Assembly (NCBI RefSeq): GCF_023716485.1
Contig: NZ_CP092418.1
Coordinates: forward strand, 2,401,001-2,465,000
Direction: 5' to 3'
DNA length: 64,000 nt
DNA from: Microbulbifer variabilis
GTDB lineage: Bacteria > Pseudomonadota > Gammaproteobacteria > Pseudomonadales > Cellvibrionaceae
Part shown: positions 1 through 9,169 of the stretch, one piece after another
How the letters are laid out: the number at the start of each line of letters is the position of its first letter
Numbering within the stretch: the stretch's first letter is position 1
Notes under the pieces: generated by a model
Told to the model about the DNA's origin: nothing
The model's database searches: none
The model's input: only the letters and a program-made list of their open reading frames with translations
Program-made: the position numbers and the translations under genes

Positions 1-1
1 T

Positions 2-331
2 CAACCCCCCGATGAACCCTACCTGGCAGTAGAACCTAGAGAGGCTAGTGGCTGTGCCGCTACCGAGGCCCCCCGCGGACTGCTCTATCACCGCTACGCC
101 ATGAATGAGCAAGGCAAAATTACTTTTGCCAAGATCGTCGCTCCCACCTCTCAAAATCAAAAAACTATCGAAGATGATCTACGCCTGATGCTGCCAAAAT
201 TCATGCACCTGCCCGAGCAACAATTACAGGGTTTATGTGAGCGCGCCATTCGCAATTATGACCCCTGTATTTCCTGCTCAACCCATTTCCTGCAGCTACA
301 TTTGCAACATGAGCCAAAAAGAATCTCCTGA
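2..331 (+). CDS. NiFe hydrogenase large (alpha) subunit, C-terminal part
   Basis: The last 109 residues of a NiFe hydrogenase large subunit; the start lies before the window. The conserved segment EAPRGLLYHRY and the C-terminal DPCISCSTH (DPCxxCxxH) are visible; in this family the two cysteines bind the Ni-Fe centre. Fourteen residues follow the His (FLQLHLQHEPKRIS), matching the tail that a maturation peptidase removes after metal insertion. The TEAPRG..YH pattern and the following AQNQ-like TSQNQKTIEDDLR segment suggest a group 3 (cytosolic, bidirectional type) enzyme, but this is judged from the C-terminus only. The peptidase gene overlaps its end by 23 bases. Confidence 0.9.
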   Translation, partial: QPPDEPYLAVEPREASGCAATEAPRGLLYHRYAMNEQGKITFAKIVAPTSQNQKTIEDDLRLMLPKFMHLPEQQLQGLCERAIRNYDPCISCSTHFLQLHLQHEPKRIS

Positions 332-794
332 GCGCTGGCTGCTGGTCAGCCTTGGCAATCGCTTCCGGGGAGACGATGGTGTGGGGCCCTATCTGCTCGA
401 CAAGCTGCGCAGCCAATTAAAAGGAAGCGCAGATTTTCTGGAGAGCGGCAATGACATGGTAACCCTTGTGGGGCATTGGAAAGATCGTCAGGTTTGCCTG
501 GTAGATGCGATTTTGTCCGATGAGCAAAAATCGGGCGAACTAATCCGAGCCGATGGCCTGGCCGATATTATCGCGCCCAGTAACTGCACGACCTCCAGCC
601 ACGGTTTTAACCTCAGAGAAGCGGTCGACTTGGGCAGAGTGCTGGGGGCACTGCCCCGCAGACTGGAAATTTTTTCCATCTGTGCCGAGAACATCACCTC
701 CTGTGATTGTCTCACTGCCGCAGTGAAGTTGGGCGCGGAGCGTGCCGAGCAGGAGCTACTTGCATTTCTACAAGGCGATAACGGACAAAGCTGA
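309..794 (+). CDS. Hydrogenase maturation peptidase (M52 family)
   Basis: A 161-residue protein of the HyaD/HoxW/HycI class, which clips the C-terminal tail of the large subunit once nickel is in place. The N-terminal LVSLGNRFRGDDGVGPYLL is the family signature, its acidic residue binding the nickel of the substrate. The ATG at 309 is chosen because it places this motif about 11 residues from the start; a longer in-frame extension to 237 has no family support. The gene overlaps the large-subunit 3' end, so the two are probably translationally coupled and the peptidase is specific for that subunit. Confidence 0.88.
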   Translation: MSQKESPERWLLVSLGNRFRGDDGVGPYLLDKLRSQLKGSADFLESGNDMVTLVGHWKDRQVCLVDAILSDEQKSGELIRADGLADIIAPSNCTTSSHGFNLREAVDLGRVLGALPRRLEIFSICAENITSCDCLTAAVKLGAERAEQELLAFLQGDNGQS

Positions 795-809
795 TAACGG
801 AGACCAGTG

Positions 810-1082
810 ATGCATGAACAGTCCTTGATCAGCAATCTGATCGAAAAAATACAGCAGCTTGCCGATAACGAAGGTGCCAGGGTAGTGGGTGCTAAGCTGC
901 GCCTAGGTGCCCTTGCACATATCTCCGCCCCACATCTAAGGGAACATTTCGAACAGGCAACTTTCGGGACCAGCCTGGAAGGATTGCAACTGGAAATTGA
1001 AGAGCTCACCGATATTCACCATGCCGAAGCCCAGGACATTATCCTGGAAAATCTGCAATTTGAGGCCAGTGATGGACAATGA
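810..1082 (+). CDS. hypA: HypA-like nickel chaperone lacking the zinc domain
   Basis: Ninety residues. HypA delivers nickel to the hydrogenase precursor. The start is ATG 810, because MHE with His2 is the nickel-binding N-terminus; a GTG directly before it would displace this. The body matches HypA (VGAKLRLGALAHIS, FGTSLEGLQLEIEE). Standard HypA is about 113-118 residues with two CxxC pairs binding zinc. Here there is no cysteine at all, and the segment after EIEEL is replaced by a short acidic tail (HHAEAQDIILENLQF). The stop codon overlaps the hypF start. Either a natural short variant or a remodelled protein; there is no sign of a frameshift. Confidence 0.8.
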   Translation: MHEQSLISNLIEKIQQLADNEGARVVGAKLRLGALAHISAPHLREHFEQATFGTSLEGLQLEIEELTDIHHAEAQDIILENLQFEASDGQ

Positions 1083-3372
1083 GCGTCGCCGGCTAGCGAT
1101 TAAAGGCCTGGTTCAGGGCGTAGGGTTTCGACCCTATATTTATCGCTTAGCGCGGGATTGCCAACTGACCGGCTGGGTTGCCAACCATAGTGGTGGATTA
1201 CAGTTGGAGGTTGAGGGAAACAGCACAGGCATCGAGAAACTCCTGCAGCGTTTGCCTCTGGAAAAGCCACCGCACAGCCTGATACTCAGTATTGATAGTG
1301 AGGTAATTCCTGCCGAGGGTGACAGCGATTTTGAGATTCGAGAAAGCACCGTTACCGCCGCACAATCTACCCTGGTGCTGCCAGATATAGCTCCCTGTAA
1401 CTCCTGCCAGGCCGAATTGCAGGATTCCCGTAACCGCCGGCACAAATACCCATTCATCAACTGCACGCACTGCGGCCCGCGCTTTAGCATCATTGATAAG
1501 ATGCCCTATGATCGCGCCAACACTGCAATGGATCAGTTTCCTCAATGCGCCAAATGCCAAGCTGAATACACCAATCCCGAAGACCGCCGTTTTCACGCCG
1601 AACCCAATGGCTGTCCAGAATGTGGCCCACAGCTGCAGCTCTGTGATAGCAAAGGCAAGGTGCTTCTCACCGGCCTTGCAGCCTTGAATGAGACGTTCGC
1701 CAGCCTGGCCAGTGGAAAAGTTGTTGCGTTGAAAGGTGTAGGGGGGTTCCAACTATTGGTAGATGCCGGCAATAGCCAGGCATTACAGACATTACGCAAA
1801 CGCAAGCAGCGCCCACACAAACCTTTTGCCCTGTTGTATAGCTCTTTATCGGCAGCGCGACGTGATTGTCGGATTTCTGAGTTGGAGGCAAAACTGCTTA
1901 CTTCACCGGCACGCCCCATCGTACTACTGGAAGCAAAACCGGAAGCGAATGCCAGGGTACACGAGCTGGTAGCGCTGGGTTCACCAGATCTGGGGGTGAT
2001 GTTGCCAGCCTCACCACTGCACCTACTACTTGCCGAAGAGTATGCGGCCCCCCTTGTCGCCACCAGCGGCAATTTGGCTGAAGAGCCAATTTGCATTGAA
2101 AATACGGAGGCTTTGCGGCGCCTTGGCAAAATTGCCGACCGTTTTTTACTGCATAACCGCCGCATAGTGAGGCCATTGGATGACTCGGTACTGCGCGTAG
2201 TAGAAGACCGCCCCTTGATGTTACGCCGTGCACGCGGCTATGCCCCACTACCCATTACCCAGGCAAAACTGTCACAACAGGCACTCACGCAATCCTATTT
2301 AGCCCTGGGAGCAGATTTAAAAAATTCCGTGGCGCTGTCCCACAATGGTTGGATTTATCAGAGCCAACATATTGGCGACCTGAGTAGCGCCACCGCAATT
2401 GAGCACTTTGACCGCACAATTGCGGACCTCACTGGTTTACAACAACGTCGACCGCAAACTCTGATCCACGACCAGCACCCAGGCTATAGCTCTCATCGCT
2501 GGGCACTGCAACAGCAGGCTCCACGCCTGGGGGTACAACACCATGTTGCCCATCTATTTTCCTGTATGGCCGAACACGGTCACAGTGGTGCCGCACTCGG
2601 CGTCTGCTGGGACGGCACTGGCTATGACAGCAGCGGCATAGTTAGGGGCGGGGAGTTCCTCCTCTGGGACGGTAAATCGCAAGTAGAACACGTCGCCAGC
2701 CTGCGCACATTTCCCCTGCCAGGTGGAGAAAAGGCTGTGCGCGAACCACGGCGGGCTGCTGCGGGCCTGCTATATGAAATTTCCGGATACATGGCACTGC
2801 AACACCAGCTGCTCAAGCGCTGCTTTACCCGCAGTGAACGCCGTAACCTGGTCACCATGCTGGAAGGTGAGGTCAACAGCCCTCTATGCAGCAGTGCCGG
2901 GCGCCTGTTTGATGCAGTGGCCGCACTATTGGGGCTGTGTAGCCAGTCGAGCTATGAGGGGCAGGCCGCCATGGTGCTGGAATATAGTGCCCGAGGAATT
3001 CAGAGTAGTGACAGCTATCCATTCGACCTGTATCAGCGTCAAAGCAAGTGGGAGCTGGACTGGGCCCCCTGTATTAGCGCCTTAATACACGATGAGGGTA
3101 AGTCGCTGCCGCAGCGGGCTGCGGCCTTCCACAATACCTTGGCAAATATGATTCTGGCAGTGGTCAATGAGATCGGTGAGCGTCAGGTCTTTCTCTCCGG
3201 CGGTGTTTTCCAAAACCGAAGACTAACGGAACGCACCGCGACACTGCTGCGTGAGCGGGGATTTACCGTGCATTGCCACAGCCAGGTTCCCCCCAACGAT
3301 GGCGGCATCGCCCTTGGGCAACTCCACTATGCCCACTGCATGGCTGCAGCCGGACAATCTGCGGGGGACTAA
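1072..3372 (+). CDS. hypF: Carbamoyltransferase HypF
   Basis: A 766-residue protein that converts carbamoyl phosphate to the thiocarbamate carried by HypE, the source of the cyanide ligands of the Ni-Fe site. Domains in order: acylphosphatase (GLVQGVGFRPYIYRLA, residues about 10-95), two zinc fingers (CNSCQAEL with CTHCGPRF; CAKCQAEY with CPECGPQL), a YrdC-like domain (KPFALLY), and a Kae1-like C-terminal domain with HHVAHLF, WDGTGYD and LSGGVFQNRRL. Length is normal. ATG 1072 is chosen since it puts the acylphosphatase motif near the N-terminus; it overlaps the hypA stop by 11 bases, indicating coupling. Confidence 0.96.
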   Translation: MDNERRRLAIKGLVQGVGFRPYIYRLARDCQLTGWVANHSGGLQLEVEGNSTGIEKLLQRLPLEKPPHSLILSIDSEVIPAEGDSDFEIRESTVTAAQSTLVLPDIAPCNSCQAELQDSRNRRHKYPFINCTHCGPRFSIIDKMPYDRANTAMDQFPQCAKCQAEYTNPEDRRFHAEPNGCPECGPQLQLCDSKGKVLLTGLAALNETFASLASGKVVALKGVGGFQLLVDAGNSQALQTLRKRKQRPHKPFALLYSSLSAARRDCRISELEAKLLTSPARPIVLLEAKPEANARVHELVALGSPDLGVMLPASPLHLLLAEEYAAPLVATSGNLAEEPICIENTEALRRLGKIADRFLLHNRRIVRPLDDSVLRVVEDRPLMLRRARGYAPLPITQAKLSQQALTQSYLALGADLKNSVALSHNGWIYQSQHIGDLSSATAIEHFDRTIADLTGLQQRRPQTLIHDQHPGYSSHRWALQQQAPRLGVQHHVAHLFSCMAEHGHSGAALGVCWDGTGYDSSGIVRGGEFLLWDGKSQVEHVASLRTFPLPGGEKAVREPRRAAAGLLYEISGYMALQHQLLKRCFTRSERRNLVTMLEGEVNSPLCSSAGRLFDAVAALLGLCSQSSYEGQAAMVLEYSARGIQSSDSYPFDLYQRQSKWELDWAPCISALIHDEGKSLPQRAAAFHNTLANMILAVVNEIGERQVFLSGGVFQNRRLTERTATLLRERGFTVHCHSQVPPNDGGIALGQLHYAHCMAAAGQSAGD

Positions 3373-3378
3373 GTGGGC

Positions 3379-3621
3379 ATGTGCTTAGGTATTCCCGGCC
3401 TTATTGAAGAGATCACAGACAATTCCCCCCTGGAACGCCTGGGCAAGGTACGTTTTGGCGGCATAGCTCGGCAAGTCAACTTATCCCTGGTGCCAGATGC
3501 CAGCATTGGCGATTATGTGGTAGTCCATGTGGGTATCGCCATCAGTCAGATACGGGAAGAAGAAGCCGAACGTGTTTTTCGCGACCTGGAATCCCTGAGC
3601 GGGCCGAGCGGCCAGGAGTGA
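3379..3621 (+). CDS. hypC: Hydrogenase assembly chaperone HypC
   Basis: An 80-residue HypC/HupF-family chaperone that works with HypD to build and carry the Fe(CN)2CO unit and to hold the large-subunit precursor. ATG 3379 is used because it gives MCLGIPG, where Cys2 is the essential residue; a GTG two codons upstream would bury it. The gene begins 6 bases after the hypF stop. The acidic C-terminal part ([16 protein letters not shown]) is typical. The order hypC-hypD-hypE is the usual one. Confidence 0.94.
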   Translation: MCLGIPGLIEEITDNSPLERLGKVRFGGIARQVNLSLVPDASIGDYVVVHVGIAISQIREEEAERVFRDLESLSGPSGQE

Positions 3622-3625
3622 TGCC

Positions 3626-4753
3626 GTGAAATTTGTCGACGAATACCGCCAGAGCGAGACTATCCAAAAGATAGCCACAGAAATTCGCAAAGAAACCACG
3701 CGCCCCTGGACGATTATGGAAGTGTGCGGTGGACAAACCCACGCCATCGTTAAGAATCGCCTCGACCAGTTACTACCGCAAGTAATAGAGTTGGTTCATG
3801 GACCGGGTTGCCCGGTTTGCGTGACCCCCCTGGAGACCATTGATCGGGCCATTGCCATCGCTGCATTGCCGGGAGTAATTTTCTGTTCCTTTGGCGATAT
3901 GTTGCGAGTACCTGGGTCAGAGTACAGCTTGCTCGATGTGAAAGCCGATGGTGGCGACATTCGCATTATCTATTCCCCCCTACAGGCAGTGAAGATTGCC
4001 GAGGACCACCCCACAAAGCAGGTGGTCTTTTTTGCCGTAGGATTTGAAACAACCGCAGCCGCGAATGCCATGGCTGCCACCCAAGCCAAACAAAAGTCGC
4101 TTAAGAATTTTTCCCTGTTGGTTTCCCAGTTTTTGGTGACACCGGCCATCGCTTCTATATGCGCCGCCAAGGATACACGTGTGCAGGGATTTCTTGCCGC
4201 TGGTCATGTGTGCTCAATAACCGGTTACGAAAGCTATCTACCCCTTGCCGAAAAGTATCAGGTGCCGATTGTCGTTACCGGCTTTGAACCCCTGGATATT
4301 CTTGAAGGTTTGTTGATGTGCCTGCGCCAATTAGAGCAGGGCAGTTATCAGGTGGAAAACCAGTATCTAAGAGCGGTAGAGCGAACCGGCAACCGCCCGG
4401 CACAAGTGTTACTGAACAATGTATTTAGTGTTTCTGCTCAGTGTTGGCGGGGGCTGGGTGAAATTCCAGCGAGTGGCTTGGCACTTGCTGAAGAGTTTTC
4501 AGATCTCGATGCAACAAAGAAATTTGCATTGCCAGAGATCAAACCCCGGGAGCAACACCAGTGTATTAGTGGTGCCATTATGCTCGGCCTCAAAAAGCCC
4601 GGCGACTGTCCCCATTTCGGCACAACCTGCCGCCCAGACCACCCCCTGGGCGCCCCCATGGTTTCCTCCGAGGGTGCCTGCTCCGCCTACCACCGCTATA
4701 GCCAACAGGTAAAAACCCGTGAATCTTCAATGTCCTCTCCCAACAACCAATAA
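3626..4753 (+). CDS. hypD: Hydrogenase maturation protein HypD
   Basis: A 375-residue iron-sulfur scaffold on which, with HypC, the Fe(CN)2CO group is assembled. Conserved cysteine motifs are present: [10 protein letters not shown] near residue 35, [11 protein letters not shown] near 55, and the C-terminal cluster region with [10 protein letters not shown] and EGACSAY. Start is GTG 3626, four bases after the hypC stop; no in-frame ATG nearby gives the MKFVDEYR beginning. The 3' end overlaps hypE by 35 bases in another frame, an unusually long overlap. Confidence 0.95.
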   Translation: MKFVDEYRQSETIQKIATEIRKETTRPWTIMEVCGGQTHAIVKNRLDQLLPQVIELVHGPGCPVCVTPLETIDRAIAIAALPGVIFCSFGDMLRVPGSEYSLLDVKADGGDIRIIYSPLQAVKIAEDHPTKQVVFFAVGFETTAAANAMAATQAKQKSLKNFSLLVSQFLVTPAIASICAAKDTRVQGFLAAGHVCSITGYESYLPLAEKYQVPIVVTGFEPLDILEGLLMCLRQLEQGSYQVENQYLRAVERTGNRPAQVLLNNVFSVSAQCWRGLGEIPASGLALAEEFSDLDATKKFALPEIKPREQHQCISGAIMLGLKKPGDCPHFGTTCRPDHPLGAPMVSSEGACSAYHRYSQQVKTRESSMSSPNNQ

Positions 4754-5756
4754 GGACAGTATCCGCCTGGGGCATGGCAGTGGTGGCGAGATGACCCAGC
4801 AACTTCTGAAGGAGTTTATCCAACCTCTGTTCAAAAACACCTGGATCGACCAAGCCCACGACAGCGCTACCTTGCCTTGGGATTCTGATCGCCTGGTATT
4901 CACCACCGACTCATTCGTAATTACCCCTTTGTTTTTCCCCGGTGGGGATATCGGCAAATTGGCCGTTTACGGAACCGTCAATGACTTGGCCATGGGCGGT
5001 GCCGAGGCAAAATTCTTGAGTTGCAGCTTGATACTGGAAGAAGGGTTGCCGTTCAACACATTAAAAAAAGTGCTGCAATCCATGGCTGGCGCAGCCGAGG
5101 AAACCGGTGTAAAGCTGGTTACCGGGGACACCAAGGTCGTGGAGAGAGGCAAGGGCGATGGTATTTATATCAATACCAGTGGAGTGGGTAGCTTACTGAG
5201 TAATCATCCAATAGACCCCAGTTATATCCGCCCCGGTGACAGAATTCTATTGTCCGGGGATATTGGCCGACACGGCATCACCGTTATGGCAAGCCGTGAG
5301 GGATTGGAATTCGAAACTGCACTCACCAGTGACTGCGCCCCGCTCAATGCTGCAATTTCAGCATTGCTGCAGGGCGGTATTCCGCTTCACTGTTTGCGGG
5401 ATCTCACTCGCGGTGGTCTCGCGACGGCCCTGGTGGAACTGGCCGAAACCAGTGGGCAGGCCTTCGAACTGGATGAAGCGCAGATCCCAGTCTGCGAATC
5501 AGTCTACGGAGCCTGCGAAATGCTGGGCCTAGACCCCCTTTACGTGGCCAACGAGGGGCGTTTCGTTGCATTTATTCCCGCAGAGTACGCTGATCAGGCC
5601 AGCGCTATCCTAAGAGAGGAACGGGTAGGGGCATCCTGTGCAATTATTGGGAAAGTCACTGGCAAGCCCAGTGCCCAGGTTATTCTAAAAAACAGCCTTG
5701 GGTGTGATCGCCTGTTACAGCGCTTGCCAGGAGAACAATTGCCAAGAATTTGTTAG
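4719..5756 (+). CDS. hypE: Hydrogenase maturation protein HypE
   Basis: A 345-residue PurM-like ATPase that dehydrates the thiocarbamate on its C-terminal cysteine to thiocyanate, making the cyanide ligand. The N-terminal [14 protein letters not shown] and the terminal PRIC with the acceptor cysteine as last residue are both present, so the gene is full length. The start is GTG 4719, inside hypD; the region before IRLGHGSGG has no better in-frame start. It is the last gene of the run and is followed by about 290 non-coding bases. No hypB is seen in the window. Confidence 0.95.
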   Translation: MNLQCPLPTTNKDSIRLGHGSGGEMTQQLLKEFIQPLFKNTWIDQAHDSATLPWDSDRLVFTTDSFVITPLFFPGGDIGKLAVYGTVNDLAMGGAEAKFLSCSLILEEGLPFNTLKKVLQSMAGAAEETGVKLVTGDTKVVERGKGDGIYINTSGVGSLLSNHPIDPSYIRPGDRILLSGDIGRHGITVMASREGLEFETALTSDCAPLNAAISALLQGGIPLHCLRDLTRGGLATALVELAETSGQAFELDEAQIPVCESVYGACEMLGLDPLYVANEGRFVAFIPAEYADQASAILREERVGASCAIIGKVTGKPSAQVILKNSLGCDRLLQRLPGEQLPRIC

Positions 5757-6049
5757 CCAATAGCATTTATAAACATCCTGCGGAAACATTGATAGCAGCC
5801 TCAACCTCCCTGGCATTGTTCATTTTAATGTCATGCATTGCCCTGATTCCCGCCCCGCAGTTTCGGGTAAGGTTCTGATTAAACTAAGTGCTAGAGCGCG
5901 ATTAGTTGGCAGTGGCGTTTTGTCACAGCAAGCGGCTGGCTTGATTTTTACTAAGCTTCCCAGTCTAAATGCATGACTATTCATTGCTAAGATCAGTCGA
6001 AACTAAGCTCAGTCGAAAACTGTGAAAGGTAATCCGATAAAGGTGAACC
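5757..6049. other. Intergenic, hypE to ATPase gene
   Basis: About 290 bases without a gene. The decamer TCAGTCGAAA occurs twice, at 5993 and 6009, just upstream of the ribosome-binding region (AAAGGTG at 6039-6045) of the ATPase gene. I see no convincing hairpin terminator after hypE. The repeat could be a regulator site, but it is short. Confidence 0.4.
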
Positions 6050-8779
6050 GTGCTTCAGACAAGGCCTGAGAAAAACTGGCACTCAATGTCCGCAGATACG
6101 GTGTTCTCCGAGCTGAAGACCAGTATGGCCGGAATCAGTGAGGACGAAGCTGCGCTAAGACTGCGAACCTACGGGCCTAACTGCCTGCCAGCACCAGCTC
6201 GCAAAGGGTTTCTGCGGCGCTTCTTCTCCCATTTCAACAACCTCCTGATCTACGTCCTGCTCGGGGCGGCGCTTATCACAGGCCTACTACAACACTGGGT
6301 AGATACCGGGGTCATCCTGGCGGTGGTTATCGTCAATGCGATTATCGGCTTTGCTCAGGAGGGTAAAGCGGAAAGGGCCATGGATGCTATCCGCCATATG
6401 CTGGCTCCACGCGCCGCAGTCCTCCGCAACAATCAGCGGCTCACTGTGGAGGGAGAGAAACTGGTACCCGGCGATATTGTGCTCATTGAGGCTGGTGACA
6501 AAGTGCCTGCCGACTTGCGGCTGTTAAAAACGCACGGTCTGCAGGTACAAGAGGCCATCCTGACCGGGGAATCCATCCCGGTAGAAAAACATACCGATCC
6601 GGTTAACACCGATACCCCCTTGGGGGACCGTAGTTGCTTAGCCTATAGCGGAACCACTGTCACCAATGGGCAGGGAGTGGGGATAGTAGTGGCCACCGCA
6701 GCAGAGACCGAGATCGGTCATATCAGTGGCATGCTTGCCAGTGTTGAAACTTTAACCACTCCGTTGGTTGAACAGATGGGTTTCTTCGCCAAATGGCTGG
6801 CCCTTTTTATTCTGGCAGTTGCTGCGTTGATCTTCGCCTTTGGGCTGTTTGTATTGCAGCACAATTTTAATGAACTGTTTATGGCCATTGTTGGGCTTTC
6901 GGTAGCGGCCATTCCCGCGGGCTTACCGGCAGTTCTAACCATCACATTAGCGGTCGGGGCCCAGGCGATGGCACGGCGCAACGCCATTGTCCGGCGCCTG
7001 CCGGCTATCGAAACCCTGGGATCAGTATCGGTAATCTGTACCGATAAAACCGGGACGCTCACCCGCAACGAGATGTGCGTCGCCACAGTAGTTACAGGCG
7101 CACAACGCTATGAAGTAGAGGGCGAAGGCTATGAACCGCGGGGTGAAGTCATGCTCGGCAACGCGCCGGTAGCGATGTCGGCCCCAAACCCACTGCAGGA
7201 GTTAGCCCGTGTCGCGGTTCTTTGTAATGACGCCGAGCTCAGAAAAGAGGAGGGCAACTGGCTCGTCGAGGGTGATCCCATGGAGGGGGCCTTACTGGCC
7301 TTCGCAGCAAAGGCGGGAATGAATAGCGAGGAGGTGCGCAAGCTGTGGACCCGTACCGATATTATCCCCTTTGATGCCCAGCATAAGTTTATGGCCAGCC
7401 TAAACCACAACCATGAGAACCATGCACTGATCGCCGTTAAAGGGGCGCCGGAACAGGTTTTGGCAATGTGCAAAACCTATCGCAGCGAGGATGGAGGCTG
7501 CGAACCGCTGATGGAGACTTACTGGCGACAAAAGACCGAAGAGGTCGCGGCATTGGGACAGCGTGTCTTGGCGCTCGCCACAAAAGAGGTAAAGCCAGAG
7601 CACACGGTGCTGGAGCACTCAGACGTGAAGGGAACTATGACTCTTCTAGGCTTGGTGGGATTGATCGATCCACCACGTCAGGAGGCTATAACCTCAGTTG
7701 CGGAGTGTAGGGGCGCGGGTATTCGAGTGAAGATGATTACCGGCGATCATGTCGCGACCGCAAAAGCCATCGGTCAGCAGATAGGCTTGCAGCGGCCTAA
7801 CAAAGCCCTAACGGGAGTGGATATCGACAACCTGAATGACGCGGCATTGGCGGCAGAAGTCCTGAAGGTGGATATCTTTGCCCGCAACAGGCCTGAACAT
7901 AAATTGCGGCTGGTAACCGCATTGCAGGCCCACGATATGACTGTGGCAATGACTGGCGATGGCGTAAACGATGCCCCCGCTTTAAAACGCGCCGATGTGG
8001 GTATTGCCATGGGCCGGGGGGGGACAGAGGCAGCCAAAGAGGCCTCCGAGCTGGTTCTAGCCGATGATAATTTCGCTTCCATCGGCGCTGCGGTCCGTGA
8101 GGGGCGCACGGTTTATGACAATATAAAGAAAGTAATTAGCTGGACGCTGCCCACCAACGCAGGGGAAGCCTCAACCATTATTGTGGCGCTGCTCTTTGGC
8201 ATGGTACTGCCGATAACACCGATCCAAATACTTTGGGTAAACCTGATTACCGCTGTTACGCTCGGTATTGCGCTCGCCTTTGAGCCCACAGAAGAAAATA
8301 CCATGCACCGCCCACCACGGTTGCGCGACCAACCGCTCCTTACCAGTGTACTGGTATGGCATATCACATTAGTTAGCACCTTATTCCTGTGTGGCGTATT
8401 CGGAATATATACCTACGCCATTCAGCAGCACTACTCATTGGAATTGGCGCGAACCATGGCCATGAATACATTGGTGGTAATGGAAATTTTCCACCTGTTT
8501 TTTATTCGCAATATGTATGGCACCTCTCTCACCTGGAAGGCAGTGCGCGGCACCAAAGTGGTGTGGATGGCAGTCATCATGGTCACTTTGGGGCAATTTG
8601 CCATTACCTATGTCCCACTCCTGCAGGAAGTCTTTGCTACTGAGGCAGTGCCACTTTTTGATGGCATTCTGATTGTTGCGATTGGCGTAGCGCTGTTTGC
8701 CATTATCGAGATCGAAAAACAGATGCGTATACGCCTTTCCCGCCAGACACAAAGCTTCACTGCCAGGGAAAATTCTTAA
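6050..8779 (+). CDS. P-type (P2-like) cation-transporting ATPase
   Basis: A 909-residue inner-membrane pump. Order: cation ATPase N-domain (WHSMSADTVFSELKTS), two membrane segments, actuator domain with LTGESIPVEK (about residue 170), two segments with VAAIPAGLPAVLTITLAVG, the phosphorylation motif DKTGTLT with Asp332, the ATP-binding domain, GDGVNDAPALKRADVGIAMG (about 636), and a C-terminal bundle of about six segments. The ion is not certain: PAGLP replaces the PEGLP of calcium pumps, and the later NLITAVTLGIALAFEP lacks the usual calcium ligands. GTG 6050 is favoured over ATG 6086 because it keeps the N-domain Trp-His and has AAAGGTG upstream. Confidence 0.9.
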   Translation: MLQTRPEKNWHSMSADTVFSELKTSMAGISEDEAALRLRTYGPNCLPAPARKGFLRRFFSHFNNLLIYVLLGAALITGLLQHWVDTGVILAVVIVNAIIGFAQEGKAERAMDAIRHMLAPRAAVLRNNQRLTVEGEKLVPGDIVLIEAGDKVPADLRLLKTHGLQVQEAILTGESIPVEKHTDPVNTDTPLGDRSCLAYSGTTVTNGQGVGIVVATAAETEIGHISGMLASVETLTTPLVEQMGFFAKWLALFILAVAALIFAFGLFVLQHNFNELFMAIVGLSVAAIPAGLPAVLTITLAVGAQAMARRNAIVRRLPAIETLGSVSVICTDKTGTLTRNEMCVATVVTGAQRYEVEGEGYEPRGEVMLGNAPVAMSAPNPLQELARVAVLCNDAELRKEEGNWLVEGDPMEGALLAFAAKAGMNSEEVRKLWTRTDIIPFDAQHKFMASLNHNHENHALIAVKGAPEQVLAMCKTYRSEDGGCEPLMETYWRQKTEEVAALGQRVLALATKEVKPEHTVLEHSDVKGTMTLLGLVGLIDPPRQEAITSVAECRGAGIRVKMITGDHVATAKAIGQQIGLQRPNKALTGVDIDNLNDAALAAEVLKVDIFARNRPEHKLRLVTALQAHDMTVAMTGDGVNDAPALKRADVGIAMGRGGTEAAKEASELVLADDNFASIGAAVREGRTVYDNIKKVISWTLPTNAGEASTIIVALLFGMVLPITPIQILWVNLITAVTLGIALAFEPTEENTMHRPPRLRDQPLLTSVLVWHITLVSTLFLCGVFGIYTYAIQQHYSLELARTMAMNTLVVMEIFHLFFIRNMYGTSLTWKAVRGTKVVWMAVIMVTLGQFAITYVPLLQEVFATEAVPLFDGILIVAIGVALFAIIEIEKQMRIRLSRQTQSFTARENS

Positions 8780-9169
8780 TTCCGTACCTTGACCTGTTCT
8801 CAGCCTGACCAACCCTACAGCCTAAGCCCCGCTTTAATTGGCTCGCAATTTGCTGCCTCTTTATGGGTTTATTCTTATTACTAGTGATCAGATGCTCTCA
8901 ATGTGTGTTGAAAGCCAGCGCAGCTCTACCAAAACTGAAACTTTCAGTGACATAGAGCACATTTTTGCAGGTTGGCAGCAGGGGCAACACCGTCATAGAC
9001 ACTTTGCAATACTCTTGAGCTTAACCGTGCTAGAGAGCTTTTCAGGGATCGCGTTTAACACAAGGTTAAAACCCGGAACAGCAGTGTAGCGAGCAAGTAA
9101 AACTTTCCGCCAAAAAACCTTATGACATTTAGTGAAGATCCAGGCCGGGCCCCGGTAGGGAGTGATGAG
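8780..9169. other. Intergenic, ATPase to stress-protein gene
   Basis: About 390 bases. An open frame runs through 8838-9089, but its product resembles nothing and it lacks a ribosome-binding site. The stretch probably holds the promoter for the stress protein/glucan synthase pair. I could not pick out a strong hexamer pair. Confidence 0.35.

Noticed and set aside
488..1009. Long open frame on the minus strand across the hydrogenase peptidase and hypA genes
   Set aside because: It is antisense to genes with clear family motifs and its translation is Ser/Arg-rich without any motif.
8838..9089. 83-codon open frame between the ATPase and stress-protein genes
   Set aside because: No ribosome site, no recognisable content, and it ends well before the next gene.
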